Of a stretch of DNA of 64,000 bases, positions 28,017-36,025 are shown piece by piece. Position 1 is the stretch's first letter. Each line of letters begins with the position of its first letter. The notes beneath the pieces are model-generated. The model was not told the origin of the DNA and did not search any database. It saw only the letters and a program-made list of their open reading frames with translations. A program made the translations under genes and the position numbers. Source of the DNA: Alicyclobacillaceae bacterium (GTDB lineage Bacteria; Bacillota; Bacilli; Kyrpidiales; Kyrpidiaceae); NCBI GenBank assembly GCA_029961045.1, contig JASBVN010000004.1, positions 310,001 to 374,000 on the forward strand. Direction: 5' to 3'.

Positions 28017-28033
28017 ATTCCGCTATGCGGAAT
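28017..28033 (-). promoter_or_regulatory. Palindromic operator in the leader of the second liv operon
   Basis: Perfect inverted repeat ATTCCGC-N3-GCGGAAT between the promoter and the ribosome binding site of the binding-protein gene. The TTCCGC/GCGGAA core resembles sites of IclR-family regulators. Bound protein would act as a roadblock downstream of the start point. No IclR gene is in the window. Confidence 0.5.
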
Positions 28034-28068
28034 TTTTGTTTTTATTCTATATTGATCCACTAGTTAGT

Positions 28069-28097
28069 ATTAAACCGCGAAACGCCGATTTGATCAA
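28069..28097 (-). promoter_or_regulatory. Sigma-A promoter of the second liv operon
   Basis: -35 TTGATC (28097-28092), 17-base spacer, -10 TTTAAT (28074-28069), 78 bases upstream of the binding-protein ATG. It lies after the last gene of the CoA operon, so the transporter can be expressed independently. Confidence 0.65.
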
Positions 28098-28139
28098 GCC
28101 TAGATTGTCCCTATGATCCCTGGCAGATCTTACACTTTT

Positions 28140-28598
28140 TTATGGACGACGTTTGACCAGCCGGACCGGGTCATATCGAAGAACGGTCCGGCCCGTTTCG
28201 TCGACGACCTCATTATGAGTGATGACGATTCCCCGTTCAGGGTTTCGAGTCGGCCTCTTTTCGGTTACGGCAACGTGAACGCGAATGGTATTTCCCACAT
28301 ACGTCGGCCCCGCAACCGTCAGATCCATGCCGAGGAACGCGATCCCGGTTTTGTGAATCAAACCCGCCTGAATCACAAGTCCTTCCGCAAAAGAAAATAC
28401 CAATGCCGCCGGTGCAATGCGTTTGCCGTAAGGGCTGTTGGAAATCTCTTGAATATCCAAAAACAGCCCTTCGGTCATGCCGGTCACATTCACGAAGTTG
28501 ATGATGTCCGTTTCGGTCACCGTACGCCCGGGCGTTTCAAAGGTCATACCGGGCTCGAGATCGTCCCAGAACGGACCGATGCGAAATTCTTGGCTCAT
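28140..28598 (-). CDS. MaoC-like hot-dog protein, probably non-catalytic subunit
   Basis: Protein of 152 aa (ATG 28598 with a GGAGG-type ribosome binding site) with the hot-dog fold pattern of MaoC enoyl-CoA hydratases (FWDDLEPGMTFETPGRTVTE). At the place of the usual GDxNPxH motif it has TGMTEGLFLD, so both the catalytic Asp and His are replaced. It lies directly downstream of a MaoC gene that keeps the His. The pair may form a heteromer with one active subunit, as known for some mycobacterial MaoC pairs; this is inference. Confidence 0.8.
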   Translation of the reverse strand: MSQEFRIGPFWDDLEPGMTFETPGRTVTETDIINFVNVTGMTEGLFLDIQEISNSPYGKRIAPAALVFSFAEGLVIQAGLIHKTGIAFLGMDLTVAGPTYVGNTIRVHVAVTEKRPTRNPERGIVITHNEVVDETGRTVLRYDPVRLVKRRP

Positions 28599-28667
28599 GT
28601 TTCTCCATCCCTCCCCTCCCAAAAAGCTTCCCGTACATTCTCCGCTTCGAAAACCATAGGCACCACG

Positions 28668-29129
28668 TCAAGTTGCCGGCTCGATTCGCTTCATCATGGC
28701 GGTGCGGATACACTCAACGACGATTTCACCGCGTTGATTCTTTCCGATATGTCGAAATGTGACAATTCCCCATTCCGGGTGTGACCTGGACTCGCGTTTT
28801 GCGACCACCTCCGTCTCAGCGTAGAGGGTATCGCCAATGAACACCGGGCGGGGGAAGCGAATGTTTTCAAACCCGAGATTCGCCACCGTAGTCCCCAAGG
28901 TCGTATCGGACACCGAAAGACCGACCAGGAGCCCCAACGTAAATAGGCTGTTCACCAATCGCTGCCCATAGTTCGATTGTCTCGAAAACTCCGCATCGAG
29001 GTGCAAAGGCTGTGGGTTCATCGTCATCACAGAGAACAGGAGGTTGTCAGCCTCGGTAATGGTCCTGCCCGGTTGATGCCTGAATGTATCTCCAACGGTA
29101 AATTCTTCATAATACAGGCCCCCCGACAA
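28668..29129 (-). CDS. MaoC-family enoyl-CoA hydratase/dehydratase
   Basis: Hot-dog hydratase of 153 aa, TTG start at 29129 with an AAAGGAGGG ribosome binding site. The active-site helix reads [13 protein letters not shown], as in MaoC proteins of mesaconyl-CoA/itaconyl-CoA hydratase type (RipB/Ich, Rv2499c-like). With the CitE-like lyase and CoA-transferases upstream, hydration of a C4-C5 enoyl-CoA such as itaconyl-CoA or mesaconyl-CoA is the best guess. Part of the eight-gene CoA operon. Confidence 0.85.
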   Translation of the reverse strand: MSGGLYYEEFTVGDTFRHQPGRTITEADNLLFSVMTMNPQPLHLDAEFSRQSNYGQRLVNSLFTLGLLVGLSVSDTTLGTTVANLGFENIRFPRPVFIGDTLYAETEVVAKRESRSHPEWGIVTFRHIGKNQRGEIVVECIRTAMMKRIEPAT

Positions 29130-29152
29130 GTCTTTCCCTCCTTTCCCTGGTT

Positions 29153-30316
29153 TCAGTAGGACTTTGGCAAACCGAGGACATGGGTGGACAAGTAATTGAG
29201 CGCCATCTGTTGAGAGATGGGCGCGATTTTGAACAAACGTACTTCACGCCACAATCGCTCGATGTGATATTCCTTGGCATATCCAAAGCCGCCAAGGGTC
29301 TGTAGAGCCTGGTCACAGGCGAAAAACCCTGCCTCGGCCGCCAGGAACTTCGCGGCGTTTGCCTCTTTTCCACAAGGAAGTCCATGATCAAACAGCCAAG
29401 CTGCCTTCATGGCCAACAGTTCGGCGCTTTCAAGTTGTGCCCACGCCTGGGCCAGGGGATGGGCGATCGCCTGGTTTTGGCCGATCGGCCGGCCAAAAAC
29501 GATCCTCTCACCGGCATACCGCGCCGCCCGGTTTAGAGCACACCGGCCTATCCCGATGGCTTCCATCGCAACGACGATGCGTTCCGGATTCAATCCGTCG
29601 AGCAAGTGATAAAATCCCTTCCCGACCTCGCCCACAATGTCGTCGTCCGTAGCTTCGAGGTCGGTGATAAAGACCTCATTCGAATCGACAGCCGATCTTC
29701 CGAGCTTGTCGATTTTGCGAACGGTGCAATGGGTCCGGTCCAAATCCACCAAAAACAATGTCATACCGTCAAAGGGCCTTTTATCATCCCGGGGCGACGT
29801 ACGAGTCAGCAACAGGATCTTCTGGGCATTCTGCGCGTTCGTCGTCCATACTTTTTGTCCGTTGATCACCCATTTGTGCCCTCGCTTTTCCGCACGGGTG
29901 ATGATTCGCGATGTATCCGAACCGGCATTCGGTTCTGTCACGCCGAATGCCATCAAAAGTTCCCCCCGCGCAATGGCCGGAAGGTATTTTTGTTTCATTT
30001 GTTCCGAGCCGTGCTTGATAATGGGCATGGGAGGAAACATGTAAAAGTGCACGGCCGACGCGCCGCTTGTTCCCGCACCGGATGCGGCCACTTCATGCAG
30101 CACAAGGGCCGCTTCCGTAATTCCCATCCCTTGACCGCCATACTCTTCCGGAATGATCGTCCCCAGCCAACCTCCCGCGGCCAATTCTTTGACAAACTCC
30201 CAAGGATATTCCCCTGAACGGTCTTTTTCGCGCCAATATTCCAAATCGTACTTGCTCGATAACGCACGCACCGTTTCTTGAACCTGTTTCTGCACAGCTG
30301 TCAGTGCAAAGTCCAC
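29153..30316 (-). CDS. Acyl-CoA dehydrogenase family flavoprotein
   Basis: FAD enzyme of 387 aa from the GTG at 30316 (GGGGGG ribosome binding site). Typical segments are [13 protein letters not shown], the [16 protein letters not shown] block and the C-terminal [21 protein letters not shown]. Where most family members carry the catalytic Glu (YEGT), this protein reads FKIAPISQQ, so the base must be elsewhere or the reaction may differ. It probably oxidises or reduces a short branched or dicarboxylic acyl-CoA in the operon's pathway. Confidence 0.88.
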   Translation of the reverse strand: MDFALTAVQKQVQETVRALSSKYDLEYWREKDRSGEYPWEFVKELAAGGWLGTIIPEEYGGQGMGITEAALVLHEVAASGAGTSGASAVHFYMFPPMPIIKHGSEQMKQKYLPAIARGELLMAFGVTEPNAGSDTSRIITRAEKRGHKWVINGQKVWTTNAQNAQKILLLTRTSPRDDKRPFDGMTLFLVDLDRTHCTVRKIDKLGRSAVDSNEVFITDLEATDDDIVGEVGKGFYHLLDGLNPERIVVAMEAIGIGRCALNRAARYAGERIVFGRPIGQNQAIAHPLAQAWAQLESAELLAMKAAWLFDHGLPCGKEANAAKFLAAEAGFFACDQALQTLGGFGYAKEYHIERLWREVRLFKIAPISQQMALNYLSTHVLGLPKSY

Positions 30317-30352
30317 AGCAATCCCCCCTTGGCAATCATCCATTTTTAGATT

Positions 30353-31504
30353 TTAGAAAATAATATCTTCTTTTCTGAAATGTGATATTTGATCCCGAGT
30401 GTAGCCGATCTCGGAAAGAACGGCGTCTGTATGTTCACCCAGGACCGGCGGCAAACCCGGGGAGCGAACCGAACGGGACGCCACCAGCACCGGGTAGCGG
30501 ACCTGACTACCTTGCCCGTCCACATTCACGACCAATCCCCTTTCGACGATCTGCGAATCGCTCCCTAAATCGGTCACGCGGTTCACTTTGGCATAAGGAA
30601 TGTCCGTGTTCCTGAACAATTCCTCCCACTCAGCGAGCTCCTTTTGTTTGAACAACGACTTGAGCAGGGCATTCAATTCGGCACCATGCTTCCGGCGCAT
30701 TTCCGGTGTACCGAATCGGGCGTCATTCAACCACGATGTCCTCCCGACAACGTTGCAAAATGTGACCCAGAACTTTTCTTCCACAATCCCCACGGTGATC
30801 CACTGGCCGTCTTTCGTCTCAAACGGTTTGTTGGTCGGGGAAAGGTGTTCGAACGGGATGTCCTGTTGCAAATTCGCCTTGAGGTGATTTCCAATCCGGG
30901 TGCTCACCCACGACAGCAAGCAATCGGCAATCGATACATCCAAATAGTCTCCTTTTCCCTCAGCGCGGCTCCGGTGCAAAGCCGCCACAATCGTCAGCGC
31001 CGCAAACATGGACGCAGTCAGATCGCCGACGGGAAGACCGGGCCGGACCGGCGGATAATCCATATCTCCGGGAATATCGAGAGCACCGGACACCGCGAGA
31101 TAGTTGAGATCATGTCCGGGGCGGTCGCGATTCGGACCCGACTGTCCAAATCCCGATATCGAACAATACACGATGCGCGGGTTCAACTGCTTCACCGTGT
31201 CATAGTCCAGTCCCAACCTTTCCATCACGCCGGGCCGGAACCCTTCGACCAACACATCCGCTTCCCGGAGCAGGCGCCGGCCAATCTCTTTTCCCTGCCG
31301 GGTCTTCAGATTGATGGAAATGCTCCGTTTGCCTCGGTTGGCGGCCCAAAACACTCCCGGCAACAGGGTTCGCGCCGCGTCCCCCGATCCCGGCGGCTCG
31401 ACTTTGATGACATCCGCACCCAGATCGCTGAGCAACATCGTGCAGAACGGCCCGGGGAGCAATTGAGTAAAATCGATCACCCGGATCCCGTGCAAATAGG
31501 TCAA
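30353..31504 (-). CDS. CaiB/BaiF (class III) CoA-transferase, first copy
   Basis: Formyl-CoA-transferase-fold enzyme, 383 aa from the TTG at 31504 (GAGGTGAGG ribosome binding site; GTG at 31513 is an alternative). N-terminal GIRVIDFTQLLPGPFCTMLL and LSDLGADVIKVEPP are diagnostic, and the catalytic Asp is in GLPVGDLTAS. It moves CoA between two carboxylic acids. In Pseudomonas the itaconate CoA-transferase belongs to this family. Divergent from the second copy encoded just upstream, so they probably act on different acids. Confidence 0.9.
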   Translation of the reverse strand: MTYLHGIRVIDFTQLLPGPFCTMLLSDLGADVIKVEPPGSGDAARTLLPGVFWAANRGKRSISINLKTRQGKEIGRRLLREADVLVEGFRPGVMERLGLDYDTVKQLNPRIVYCSISGFGQSGPNRDRPGHDLNYLAVSGALDIPGDMDYPPVRPGLPVGDLTASMFAALTIVAALHRSRAEGKGDYLDVSIADCLLSWVSTRIGNHLKANLQQDIPFEHLSPTNKPFETKDGQWITVGIVEEKFWVTFCNVVGRTSWLNDARFGTPEMRRKHGAELNALLKSLFKQKELAEWEELFRNTDIPYAKVNRVTDLGSDSQIVERGLVVNVDGQGSQVRYPVLVASRSVRSPGLPPVLGEHTDAVLSEIGYTRDQISHFRKEDIIF

Positions 31505-31529
31505 CGCCCTCACCTCTATCCCGCTCTTT

Positions 31530-32744
31530 TCAGCCGTCGACGTCGTCGGACACCCCGTTTGCCGTAATGTTGTTTTCCAACAGAAATGCCACCTCTGAAG
31601 GAGTGAATCCAAATTCGGTCAGGATTTCGACGCTGTGTTCACCGAGGCGGGGCGCCAGTCTTCGAATTCCAGCGTCTCCTTTGGAAAACCGGACAGGAAC
31701 GTCTGTCTGACGGATCCATCCTTCAGTCGGATGCCGGACCACTTTGAAGAACTCAGAGTGCGCTAAGTGAGGATCGTTCACCAAATCCTCAATGGTGTGG
31801 AGCACCGATACGGGAATGTCGGCTTGTTCAAAGATCTCCAGCCATTCCGCCGTCGTTCGCGTCGCCAGCAATTCCTCGACAATTTGATAAAGTTGATCGA
31901 TGTGTTGCGTCCGCGCTTCAATGTCCGCAAACCGGGGATCCATCATCAACTCAGGGCATCCCGAAAGTTCGAAGAATTTGGTCCAATGCTTATCGAGGTA
32001 GATCACCGGACAAATATATCCATCCTTTGTTCTGTACGGTTTTCGGTGAGACGACGTAGCCCTTGGATAATACGCGTTTCCAAGCGGAGGTTCGAACACA
32101 AACCCATACAGGTGTTCTAGCGCGGAAAACGAGACCATTGTCTCGAACATGGGAATTTCAACAAACTGTCCCTCCCCGGTGCGCTCCCGGTGATACAAAG
32201 CGGCAATCACGGCCCCACTCGCGACGATTCCCGTAATTTTGTCGGCAATATCCGATGCCACATAGCTGGGTTCTCCCGACATGTGGGCCTGCAAGGAAGC
32301 GATGCCGCTGGCCCCTTGAATAATATCGTCATAAGCAGGCTTGTTGCCCAGCGGGCCGTCGGCCCGATAGCCGTAGATGCCGGCATACACAATGCGTGGG
32401 TTCACTTCTTTGACCGCTTCGTAGGACAGGCCGAGCTTGGCAATGGCTTGCGGCCTCATGTTGTGAACGAAGACATCGCACTGCGCCGCGATGCGAAGCA
32501 AAGCTGCACGGCCGGCATCGGTTTTTAAATCCAGTACGATGCTGCGTTTATTGCGATTGCAATTTAAAAACACGGCCGCCATGTTTTTGTGCCGCTTTGG
32601 ACCGATCCTGCGGGTAATATCCCCTTTGGGACTCTCGACCTTGATGACATCCGCCCCCATGTCTCCCAGTATTCGCGTACAGTACGGTCCAGACAGCACA
32701 GATGTGAGATCCAACACACGCACTCCGTCTAGAGGACTCGCCAC
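31530..32744 (-). CDS. CaiB/BaiF (class III) CoA-transferase, second copy
   Basis: CoA-transferase of 404 aa, GTG start with a GAGGAGG ribosome binding site. Diagnostic segments are GVRVLDLTSVLSGPYCTRIL and LGDMGADVIKVESPKGD; the catalytic Asp lies in YVASDIADKI. It is separated by 25 bases from the downstream copy. Mesaconate, citramalate, malate or itaconate are plausible acceptors with succinyl-CoA or acetyl-CoA as donor, inferred from context only. Confidence 0.9.
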   Translation of the reverse strand: MASPLDGVRVLDLTSVLSGPYCTRILGDMGADVIKVESPKGDITRRIGPKRHKNMAAVFLNCNRNKRSIVLDLKTDAGRAALLRIAAQCDVFVHNMRPQAIAKLGLSYEAVKEVNPRIVYAGIYGYRADGPLGNKPAYDDIIQGASGIASLQAHMSGEPSYVASDIADKITGIVASGAVIAALYHRERTGEGQFVEIPMFETMVSFSALEHLYGFVFEPPLGNAYYPRATSSHRKPYRTKDGYICPVIYLDKHWTKFFELSGCPELMMDPRFADIEARTQHIDQLYQIVEELLATRTTAEWLEIFEQADIPVSVLHTIEDLVNDPHLAHSEFFKVVRHPTEGWIRQTDVPVRFSKGDAGIRRLAPRLGEHSVEILTEFGFTPSEVAFLLENNITANGVSDDVDG

Positions 32745-32761
32745 ACTTTCTCCTCCTCATC

Positions 32762-34021
32762 TCAAGTGGTCATTGCGGAAGCGATCAATTGTTTGCGAAA
32801 ATCCGGATGAGCGATGGCGATTAATCGGCGTGCTCGCTCGTCCAGGCTTTGACCGCGGAGATCTGCGATCCCGTATTCCGTGACGACAAGATCTACGTCG
32901 CTGCGGGGAGTGGTCGTCACCCCGCCGCTCAGTCGGGGCACAATTCTACTGACGGTCCCTCCCCTCGCCGTCGAAGGCAAGACAATGATCGACCGCCCGC
33001 CCCTGGATTGATGAGCGGCCCGTACGAAATCGAGCTGTCCACCGACTGCCCCGACATAGCGGCCCCCGATCACCTCGGCGTTTACTTGACCGCTCAGGTC
33101 CACTTCAATCGCAGAATTGATGGAGATGAAATGGGTTAACTTTGATATGACCGAAGGGTTGTGCGTATAAGATACGGGGCGCAGTTGGATGGCCGGATTT
33201 TTGTGAGCAAATTTGTAGAGAAAGTCGGTTCCGAAAAGTACGCCCGTAACCGTAACGCCGTTATCAATTTCTTTCCTCCGGTTGTTGATCACGCCGGCTT
33301 TCATCAGTTCCGCAATCCGATCGTTGATCATCCCGGAGTGAACGCCTAAATCCCGTTTATCGCCCAGCTCCTCGAGAATGGCGTCCGGTGTGGAGCCAAT
33401 CCCGATTTGAAGGACACCGCCGTCAGGGATCAGAGACTTTACGTGACGCGCAATCATCCGGTCCACAGGTCCAATCGGATGGGACGGCATGGTGAGCAGA
33501 GGACGCGAGGTGGTGACGAAATAGTCAATGTCATCCCAGTTGACCGGATGACCATAGGTCCAGGGGACTTGGTCGTTCACTTCCGCGATGACCACCCGCG
33601 CGTGCCGCATGGCCGCTTCAATGTAATCGTTCACCAACCCGAAGCTGTGATTTCCTTCACCATCTGCCGCGCTGATTTGGACGAATACCACGTCGACCGG
33701 AATCGTTTTGGATTCTATGAACGCCGGAAGTTCGGAGAGATGGCATGGAATGACCTCGATGAGACCGTGTTTCGCAAGTATGCGGTGATTTCCAAGTGCT
33801 CCCAGACCCCGAAAGGATATAAAGTCAGCATGTTCAGGCAAAAGTGTGTCCGAAAAAGAAGTTCCCAGGAATACGCGGATCTTCCCTATACGCTCCCTTT
33901 GACGAACCAACGCCGTCGTAAGCGTCAATGGCTCACCGGTTCCCTGACTCCACAACACCGTATCCCCCGGTTGAATGATGGCGGAAAGGTCTAGGTCACT
34001 TAATTGAAGTTCCACCGCCAT
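32762..34021 (-). CDS. Acetyl-CoA hydrolase/CoA-transferase family protein (Cat1/RipA-like)
   Basis: Class I CoA-transferase-fold protein of 419 aa. Recognisable parts are QISAADGEGNHSFG, LQIGIGSTPDAIL, GRYVGAVGGQLDF and VVTEYGIADLRG. The family includes 4-hydroxybutyrate, succinyl and butyryl CoA-transferases and the Yersinia RipA itaconate CoA-transferase. Its start overlaps the lyase stop by one base (TAATG). Its presence with two class III transferases means this operon has three routes for CoA transfer. Confidence 0.9.
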   Translation of the reverse strand: MAVELQLSDLDLSAIIQPGDTVLWSQGTGEPLTLTTALVRQRERIGKIRVFLGTSFSDTLLPEHADFISFRGLGALGNHRILAKHGLIEVIPCHLSELPAFIESKTIPVDVVFVQISAADGEGNHSFGLVNDYIEAAMRHARVVIAEVNDQVPWTYGHPVNWDDIDYFVTTSRPLLTMPSHPIGPVDRMIARHVKSLIPDGGVLQIGIGSTPDAILEELGDKRDLGVHSGMINDRIAELMKAGVINNRRKEIDNGVTVTGVLFGTDFLYKFAHKNPAIQLRPVSYTHNPSVISKLTHFISINSAIEVDLSGQVNAEVIGGRYVGAVGGQLDFVRAAHQSRGGRSIIVLPSTARGGTVSRIVPRLSGGVTTTPRSDVDLVVTEYGIADLRGQSLDERARRLIAIAHPDFRKQLIASAMTT

Positions 34022-34914
34022 TAGCCATGCACTCCCATGCTCTGCGCAATGATTCGCTGCGCCCGCTTGAGTAACGGGCCATCCACCATCTGCCCTTCGA
34101 AATCGATCGTTCCGATTCCTTTTTGGATCGCGGCTTCATAGGCGTCAAGCAATCTCTTTGCCCACCGAACTTCTTCCGGCCTCGGCGAGAAGATCTCATT
34201 GGCCAACATGGCCTGGGCGGGATGAACGCAAATCTTTCCATGATACCCAAGCCTTCTCCCCATTTCGGCGTCCCGCCGGAAACGATCGTGATCGCGAATT
34301 TCGACCACGGCCTGATCGATCGCCGTGATACCCGCCAGCCGGGCACCCAACACGACCCGAGAACGTGCATAGAGCACCTCCTCTCCTCCATCCGAGCGGA
34401 TCGCACCCATATCCGCGGCAAAATCTTCGGCCCCAAAGTATACGGCGGAAACATAATCGCTCGCCTTACACACTTCAACAACGTTCTGCACGCCCAGTGC
34501 CGTCTCGATTCCAACCACGATGCGGACCGGTTGCAAGAAATCTTCGCGGGATTCGATCCGTTCAACGAGCCGTCCGACTTCGTCCGCCGTCTCCACTTTG
34601 GGCAGGACAATTCCGTCTATATGGAGGTTCAGAACAGCGGCGATATCGCGATCGAAATGCGACGAAGCAATCGGATTGACTCTCACCAACAATGGGCTCC
34701 GCAGTCCTCCAGACCGCAAATGAGCCACAGCCTCGACAACCAGTTGCCTGCCGCGTTCCTTTTCCGATTCGGGCGTTCCGTCTTCCAGGTCCATCACGTA
34801 ACAGTCTGCAGTATATTTCAAGAAATTACGAACCAAATCAAAACGGTTCGCCGGAGCAATCAAAAAACTTCTGATCACCAGCGGACCGAACACTTTCGTC
34901 TTCGAACGGGACAC
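34021..34914 (-). CDS. CitE-like CoA-ester lyase (HpcH/HpaI family)
   Basis: TIM-barrel lyase of 297 aa cleaving a 3-hydroxy-acyl-CoA of citramalyl-CoA or malyl-CoA type. Conserved segments are SFLIAPANR, VMDLEDGTPESEKERGR, GIVLPKVE, GIETALGVQNV, FGAEDFAADMG and KICVHPAQ. The GTG at 34914 has a perfectly placed GGAGGTGG ribosome binding site and lies 77 bases inside the upstream gene. Known relatives are RipC/Ccl of itaconate breakdown and Rv2498c. Confidence 0.9.
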   Translation of the reverse strand: MSRSKTKVFGPLVIRSFLIAPANRFDLVRNFLKYTADCYVMDLEDGTPESEKERGRQLVVEAVAHLRSGGLRSPLLVRVNPIASSHFDRDIAAVLNLHIDGIVLPKVETADEVGRLVERIESREDFLQPVRIVVGIETALGVQNVVEVCKASDYVSAVYFGAEDFAADMGAIRSDGGEEVLYARSRVVLGARLAGITAIDQAVVEIRDHDRFRRDAEMGRRLGYHGKICVHPAQAMLANEIFSPRPEEVRWAKRLLDAYEAAIQKGIGTIDFEGQMVDGPLLKRAQRIIAQSMGVHG

Positions 34915-35893
34915 ATTGCCACCTCCTCAGCACGGCATTAGCCTCGCGGATGGTGTCCCGTACCACTTCCGCGGCGGGCTTGATGTCGCCAATCAGGCCA
35001 CTACTTTGGCCGGCCGGAAGGACTCCATGGTCGACGTCTCCTTCCACTCTCCCGAGAATGGCGGCCCGCTCGCCCACGTTCATCAACTGTAGTGGATAGG
35101 GTTGGATTTCACTGCTCCGCCGTTCCCACTCCTCGGTAAATCGGTTCCGGATCATCCGCACCGGTTTGCCGCTATGAGCCCGGGTCACAACGGTCCCTTC
35201 GCCGTCAATTTCTACAATTTTGTTTTTATAGTTCTGGTGTGCGAAGGCTTCCTCCGTAGCGATGAATCGCGTGCCCATCCAGATACCTTCCGCTCCTAAC
35301 GCCAAGGCGGCTACCAGTCCCCGCCCGTCGGCAAGGCCGCCGCCGGCCACAACGGGTACGTCGACCGCATCCACCACCTGAGGAATCAACGCCATCGTCC
35401 CGATTCGTCCGACATGGCCTCCTCCTTCGCACCCTGACGCAATCACGGCATCGACGCCCTCACGGACGAGTTTCAGTGCTTGGCGTACATTCCCGACTAC
35501 GGACATGACCACCATTCCCCGTTTGTGGGCCTCCGCAATGACACCAACGGGATTTCCCAGCCCTGAAATCAGCACCGGCACCCGTTCTTCCAGCGTCACT
35601 TGGATCAGGCTTTCGATCTCCCGGTTGTACCGCATGCTGACGGGATCCTCGCCGTTCACCTTGCCAAACAGGATATCCACACCAAACGGCTTGTCCGTGA
35701 CACTGCGCACATAATGAATCTCCCGGCGCAACTCCTCGGCGGTCATGTAAGCGCTTCCGATGACACCCAGACCACCGGCTTGCGAAACCGCCGCCGCCAA
35801 GCGTCCGCGGGCCACTTGACCCATTCCCGCCTGTAGGATGGGAAACTCGATGTTCAATAAGCTACAAATCCTAGTCTTGAGAATGTTGGGCAC
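34838..35893 (-). CDS. Nitronate monooxygenase family flavoprotein (NPD/FabK-like)
   Basis: FMN TIM-barrel protein of 351 aa: IEFPILQAGMGQ at the N-terminus, the flavin-phosphate segment SGCEGGGHVGR, VVAGGGLADGRG and GAEGIWMGTRF. Family members oxidise alkyl nitronates such as propionate-3-nitronate or reduce enoyl-ACP. First gene of the CoA operon, started at GTG 35893 downstream of a LysR-type control region. Its tail overlaps the lyase gene by 77 bases. Why a nitronate oxidase should head this operon is unclear. Confidence 0.85.
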   Translation of the reverse strand: MPNILKTRICSLLNIEFPILQAGMGQVARGRLAAAVSQAGGLGVIGSAYMTAEELRREIHYVRSVTDKPFGVDILFGKVNGEDPVSMRYNREIESLIQVTLEERVPVLISGLGNPVGVIAEAHKRGMVVMSVVGNVRQALKLVREGVDAVIASGCEGGGHVGRIGTMALIPQVVDAVDVPVVAGGGLADGRGLVAALALGAEGIWMGTRFIATEEAFAHQNYKNKIVEIDGEGTVVTRAHSGKPVRMIRNRFTEEWERRSSEIQPYPLQLMNVGERAAILGRVEGDVDHGVLPAGQSSGLIGDIKPAAEVVRDTIREANAVLRRWQCVPFEDESVRSAGDQKFFDCSGEPF

Positions 35894-35946
35894 CCATGCC
35901 CGCCCCCTCGTTTACCCAAGAGCTCACCTCTTTTTGTTTGTTTGTA

Positions 35947-35975
35947 ATACTAACATTCGATAATATTATTGTCTA
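35947..35975 (-). promoter_or_regulatory. Promoter of the eight-gene CoA operon
   Basis: -35 TAGACA (35975-35970), 17-base spacer, -10 TAGTAT (35952-35947). The spacer contains the 10-bp palindrome ATAATATTAT, a possible site for the divergent LysR regulator. Confidence 0.5.
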
Positions 35976-35995
35976 AAATATAATTAATATGAATC

Positions 35996-36014
35996 CTATA
36001 GGAACAACCTATAG
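35996..36014 (+). promoter_or_regulatory. LysR-type binding box before the regulator gene
   Basis: Perfect inverted repeat CTATAGG-N5-CCTATAG containing ATAG-N7-CTAT, the T-N11-A form of LysR-family boxes. It abuts the ribosome binding site of the lysR gene and lies about 20 bases from the divergent operon promoter, suggesting autoregulation and operon control by the same protein. Confidence 0.55.
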
Positions 36015-36025
36015 AGGTGACCATC

